In this document: piece by piece, positions 16,905 to 20,030 of the stretch
Numbering within the stretch: the stretch's first letter is position 1
Layout of the letters: the number at the start of each line of letters is the position of its first letter
Assembly (NCBI GenBank): GCA_964436865.1
Contig: CAYTFK010000098.1
Span: 1 to 20,030, forward strand
Source of the DNA: JAXGPP01 sp964436865
GTDB taxonomy: Bacteria > Planctomycetota > Planctomycetia > Pirellulales > Thermoguttaceae
Direction: 5' to 3'
DNA: 20,030 nucleotides
Notes under the pieces: generated by a model
Databases searched by the model: none
What the model saw: the letters and a program-made list of their open reading frames with translations, nothing else
What the model was told of the DNA's origin: nothing
Made by a program: the position numbers and the translations under genes

Positions 16905-18055
16905 AGACGACGATCCAATACGTGCGGGCGTGGGCGGCTTGTGTCGCGCTGCTCGCGACCGCCGCCGTCGTGGCGGCCGCCGAGCCGATCTCCTTCACCT
17001 CGCCGGGCCTGCCCTCGACGGCCATGGACGCCGAAGGGCGGCTCGTGGCCGACTGGGGAGCGCTCGGCGTTCGCCTTTCTGGTGAGGGCGTAACGGACGG
17101 CGCGGTACAAGTCGAATCGATCAAGCTTGACGACGTGATTCCCGCCGCGCGGGCCACGTCGTCGCGCGGCGCGGTCAATCTCACCTGCACAGCCTATCGC
17201 GCCCCGGTGTTTCCCTCCGGCATCGACGTCTTTACCGTTTGCGTCGAAGAAGCCAAGGGGCAGCCGTGCCAGTTGACGCTGGCGTTGGATATGCCTGAGA
17301 AAGCAGAACGCGGCATGCGGACGGTGAAGCTCGGCAGCCGCTCAGTGCTCGCCTTGCCGGCCGACGCCATGGCGGACCAGACGCTTCGGGAATGGGGCTA
17401 CTGCGATGAAGCCACTTCGCTTCCCGGCTGGGCCAAACCGGCGGTGCCGTGCGACTCGGCGTTCAAGAACATCCGCGCCGGCATGGGAGGCGTGCCGATC
17501 GTCTACCGCTTCACTGTGCCAGCGAAGAGCGCCGCCAACGTCGTACTTGGGCTCTGTGAAAGCCACTGGGCCGAGCCGGCGCAGCGGCCGCTCGTTTGCC
17601 GCGCCGAGGGCGCGCCCGCCCAGGAGATCGATCCGGTTGGCAAGTGGGGGCAGCATCAGCCGGGAGCGCTGGTATTCAAATCGCGCGACGAGAACGGCGA
17701 CGGCCAACTCGAGATCGTTGTGCGGGCGGCGCCGCAGGCTCCCGACCGGAACTCGATCCTCAACGCGATCTGGGTCCTGCCGCCGGGCAAGATGCCCGAC
17801 CCGGCCCAGGCGATCGCGGGCAAGCTGAACGCCGCCGCCACATATTACGTCGACGTAGGAGGGGAAAAGGACCAGTCGATCTATCCGCCGGGCAAGCTCG
17901 AGTACAAACTCGAATTGCCCGCTGGAGGTTGGCGAGAATTGACGTTCCTTTCCGCCTGCTCCGGCGCGGTTCCGAGCCCGGACACAACTGCCTGGACCCC
18001 GGCCACGCTCCGCCGCGCAGCCGCGGAGGTCTGGCGCGACTGGCCCGCGCCGTAG
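16901..18055 (+). CDS. Secreted protein of unknown function, coupled to the Tat isomerase-like gene
   Basis: The 384-residue protein begins with a clear Sec signal peptide (MKTTIQYVRAWAACVALLATAAVVAAAEP). The mature part looks beta-rich with many short hydrophobic strands. The region of about 205-300 (VPIVYRFTVP, ANVVLGLCESHW, RNSILNAIWVLPPG) faintly recalls malectin-like carbohydrate-binding folds; this is an impression, not a match I could test. A DENGDGQLEI stretch (263-272) resembles the first half of a calcium-binding loop but lacks the acidic residue at loop position 12. I do not recognise the family. The ATG overlaps the preceding stop by 4 bp, so it is almost certainly made together with the exported isomerase-like protein and probably acts with it in the same compartment. 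The gene ends 55 bp before a terminator hairpin. Confidence 0.8.
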   Translation: MKTTIQYVRAWAACVALLATAAVVAAAEPISFTSPGLPSTAMDAEGRLVADWGALGVRLSGEGVTDGAVQVESIKLDDVIPAARATSSRGAVNLTCTAYRAPVFPSGIDVFTVCVEEAKGQPCQLTLALDMPEKAERGMRTVKLGSRSVLALPADAMADQTLREWGYCDEATSLPGWAKPAVPCDSAFKNIRAGMGGVPIVYRFTVPAKSAANVVLGLCESHWAEPAQRPLVCRAEGAPAQEIDPVGKWGQHQPGALVFKSRDENGDGQLEIVVRAAPQAPDRNSILNAIWVLPPGKMPDPAQAIAGKLNAAATYYVDVGGEKDQSIYPPGKLEYKLELPAGGWRELTFLSACSGAVPSPDTTAWTPATLRRAAAEVWRDWPAP

Positions 18056-18101
18056 TCCGGCACTGACGCGAGCGGCACCATTGGGTAAGCCGCCCGTCTC
18101 G

Positions 18102-18136
18102 AAAACGGCGGAGGGCCGCGGTCGATGCGGCCCTCC
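18102..18136. terminator. Bidirectional terminator hairpin between convergent genes
   Basis: GGAGGGCCGC (18110-18119), a 7-base loop and GCGGCCCTCC (18127-18136) form a perfect 10-bp GC-rich stem. On the minus strand the stem is followed by GCCG then TTTT (18105-18102), so it best serves the S1-domain gene. On the plus strand only AGTGTTT follows, a weak tract for the secreted-protein gene. Confidence 0.75.
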
Positions 18137-18179
18137 AGTGTTTGACGCAGTACATTCGGCCCGTAATGGCCGGTGCGGC

Positions 18180-19931
18180 TCACCACTTGAGGCCGAACTG
18201 CTCGCCACCCGTGGCGCGGCCCAGGCCGCCTCTTAGCGGGCCGGCAGGCTTCTTCGGCTTGACCGGTTCGGCCGGCGCCGCTTCTTCTTCGTCCTTGTCT
18301 TTGACTGCAACGGGCTCGGGAGCGGCGGTGGCCGCTTTCATCGACAGGCTGATCCGCTGCGCCTGCGTGTCGATGGAGAGGACGACCACGTCGACCTCCT
18401 CGCCTTCCTTGACGACGTCGCTGACGCGCCAAACTCGTTTGTGCGCCAGCTCGGAGATGTGCACGAGCCCTTCGATGCCCGGCTCGAGCTGGACGAACGC
18501 CCCGAACTCCATGATCTTCGTCACCTTGCCGCGGACGACCGACTGGACCGCGTACTTGCGTTCCACGTCGGTCCACGGGTTCTGCAGCAGGTCGCGGTAC
18601 GAGAGGCTGATCTTGTTTGTCGTCGGGTCGATCTTCTCGACGCGGACGCGAATCCGCTGCCCCTCTTCCAGCACGTCACTGGGATGCTTGACGCGCTCCC
18701 AGGCGAGTTGGCTGATGTGCAGCAGGCCGTCGACCCCTCCCAGATCGATGAAGGCGCCGAAGTCCATCAGCTTGCGGACCACGCCGTCGCGGATCTGCCC
18801 GGGCGCGAGCGATTCCAAGATCTCCTTGCGGGCCTGCTCCTTCTCGCGCTCCAGCAGGGCGCGGCGGCTGAGGACGAGATTGCGGCGCTCGGGATTGGCT
18901 TCGGTCACCAGGCAGGCGAACTTCTCGCCCACGAACTGCTCGATGTTCTCGACGCGATAGAGCGCGATCTGGCTGATCGGAATGAAACCGCGGATCCGGT
19001 TCACCTCGCACTCCAGGCCGCCCGTGTTGTGGCCGGTGATGCGGGCTTCGACGATCATCCCTTCCTCGATGTCCGACCAATCTCCCACGTCGGCCGCGGC
19101 GTGGGGCAGGGCCAGATCATAGAGCCCTTCCTCGCGATTGAAGCGGACCACGCGGACATTGAGCATCGTTCCCGGCTCGGGCGGCTGCCGGTCGGGAAAC
19201 TGCCCCAACGGCACAACGCCCTGTTCGAGGGCGCCCAACTCGACGAACACATCGTCGCGCTGCACGGCGACGACGCGGCCGGCGATCTTCGAGTCGGCCT
19301 CGAGCATCACCTGCTTCGAGAGCGCTTCGCCGCCGGACATGAGGTCTTCCAGCGATGACCCGGCCAGCGCGGCTTCCAGTTCCTCCTCAAGATCGGGCGA
19401 GAGGCGACTGCGGATGTTGGGCGGCGGGAATTTTTTCCCCCCCACGGCTGGAGCGATGTCGAGGGCCGGGTCCAGAGGCGCGAGTCGGTCTTCCTCCTCG
19501 TCGTCGAGGTCCAACTCCGGGATCGCCGGGGGGGCTGCCTCCGCATGGGGCGGCTCAGCGGGCGGCGGTGCGACGGGAACCTCCGCCAAGCGGCTTTCCA
19601 GCGGCTCCACGCCGAGCGGTGTGGTTTGGACGGGTTCCGATTGGAGGGTTGGAGGAGCCGGCGTCTCGGGCGCGGCAGGTACCGCCTGAGGCGGGGGCGC
19701 GGCGGGAGCCTGGGGTGGCGTCGGCTCCTCGACCGGCTTCCAGTCGTGACGCGGCTTTGGCCGATAGGCGCCGGGATCACGCTGTGAACCAATCAGGATT
19801 CTTCGCCGGGTGGCTTCGGCTGAAGAACTGGCCGCGGAGCTTTCATCGGGCATGTCTTCCGTCGCGCCGGGAGGGGGAGCGGAAGCGGGGTTCTGGGAAG
19901 GAAGGGAGCGGTCGTTCGCGTCGCTGCTCAT
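18180..19931 (-). CDS. Four-domain S1 RNA-binding protein (ribosomal protein S1-like)
   Basis: The 583-residue protein carries four S1 (OB-fold) domains at about 213-276, 290-358, 378-447 and 464-533. Domains 3 and 4 are canonical (FGAFIDLGGVDGLLHISQL and FGAFVQLEPGIEGLVHISEL, each ending in ISLS). Domains 1 and 2 are more divergent, as in the ribosome-binding N-terminal domains of S1. The first 170 residues are a Pro/Ala/Glu-rich, probably disordered extension, followed by a short conserved-looking helix (LSPDLEEELEAALAGSSLEDLM, 178-199). The C-terminus is a Gly-rich tail ending EQFGLKW. Bacterial S1 proteins often have six domains, so this is a shorter form that probably assists mRNA binding in translation or decay. 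The ATG at 19931 lacks a strong Shine-Dalgarno. A promoter-like sequence lies about 55-85 bases upstream. Confidence 0.92.
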   Translation of the reverse strand: MSSDANDRSLPSQNPASAPPPGATEDMPDESSAASSSAEATRRRILIGSQRDPGAYRPKPRHDWKPVEEPTPPQAPAAPPPQAVPAAPETPAPPTLQSEPVQTTPLGVEPLESRLAEVPVAPPPAEPPHAEAAPPAIPELDLDDEEEDRLAPLDPALDIAPAVGGKKFPPPNIRSRLSPDLEEELEAALAGSSLEDLMSGGEALSKQVMLEADSKIAGRVVAVQRDDVFVELGALEQGVVPLGQFPDRQPPEPGTMLNVRVVRFNREEGLYDLALPHAAADVGDWSDIEEGMIVEARITGHNTGGLECEVNRIRGFIPISQIALYRVENIEQFVGEKFACLVTEANPERRNLVLSRRALLEREKEQARKEILESLAPGQIRDGVVRKLMDFGAFIDLGGVDGLLHISQLAWERVKHPSDVLEEGQRIRVRVEKIDPTTNKISLSYRDLLQNPWTDVERKYAVQSVVRGKVTKIMEFGAFVQLEPGIEGLVHISELAHKRVWRVSDVVKEGEEVDVVVLSIDTQAQRISLSMKAATAAPEPVAVKDKDEEEAAPAEPVKPKKPAGPLRGGLGRATGGEQFGLKW

Positions 19932-19985
19932 AGGGTTCTCGGCGCTCGCGGAGCGTGGGCCCGTGGACTCGGGGTAAAACCGGCA

Positions 19986-20015
19986 ATTCTACCAAACCCT
20001 GCTTGGCGCTACCAA
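19986..20015 (-). promoter_or_regulatory. Likely sigma-70-type promoter of the S1-domain gene
   Basis: On the minus strand TTGGTA (20015-20010) and TAGAAT (19991-19986) are separated by 18 bases. The -10 matches five of six consensus bases and the -35 four of six. The start codon lies about 55 bases downstream of the -10. This is the best promoter-like pair noticed in the window. Confidence 0.5.
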
Positions 20016-20030
20016 GGGCGTGCCGTTCGG

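Noticed and set aside
19431..19443. Programmed -1 frameshift site at the G7-A6 run in the S1-domain gene
   Set aside because: In the reading frame the codons are GGG GGG AAA AAA TTC, which does not place an X-XXY-YYZ heptamer in phase, and the zero frame already encodes the full protein.

Overview
The window is about 20 kb of GC-rich bacterial DNA, most likely from a planctomycete of the Pirellulales/Lacipirellulaceae kind. The evidence is a sulfatase, a DUF5107-plus-TPR protein, an S1-domain protein ending in FGLKW, Tat-exported sugar-isomerase-like proteins, a protein starting with the planctomycete 'LExRxLLS' N-terminal motif, frequent GTG starts and scattered gene order. No exact taxon can be fixed from sequence alone. 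Bases 1-45 are not biological. They are an Illumina TruSeq dual-index adapter with index CCTATCCT left on a contig end, so the first gene is cut there and its apparent C-terminus is adapter translated into protein.

Layout. 46-8763 is a minus-strand block, read from high to low coordinates: a secreted DUF5107/TPR protein, a pair of inverted hairpins, a LolD/MacB-type ABC ATPase translationally coupled to its FtsX-type permease, a Tat-exported molybdopterin (sulfite-oxidase family) oxidoreductase, and a Uup-type ABC-F ATPase. A 207-bp divergent intergenic region separates this block from a plus-strand secreted Cys-type sulfatase (8971-10407). Convergent to the sulfatase is a soluble-looking histidine kinase (10470-12446, minus) with an unusual exported-protein-like N-terminus. 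A 446-bp gene-poor gap follows, then a broken MFS sugar-permease-like pseudogene (12893-13533).

The plus strand then carries three genes: a cytoplasmic L-arabinose/L-fucose isomerase-like protein (13739-15247), a Tat-exported isomerase-like protein (15414-16904), and a secreted protein of unknown function whose start overlaps the previous stop by 4 bp (16901-18055). A strong bidirectional terminator hairpin separates this group from the convergent S1-domain RNA-binding gene (18180-19931, minus), which has a plausible sigma-70-type promoter at the window edge.

How the genes may work together (inference). The sulfatase and the mutarotase-like DUF5107 protein fit extracytoplasmic handling of sulfated glycans. 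The isomerase pair with its secreted partner and dead permease looks like a carbohydrate cassette in which the transport step has decayed. The least explained feature is the coupled unit of an exported isomerase-like protein and a secreted protein next to a cytosolic isomerase homologue. No CRISPR array, tRNA, rRNA, phage or insertion-sequence gene was seen.
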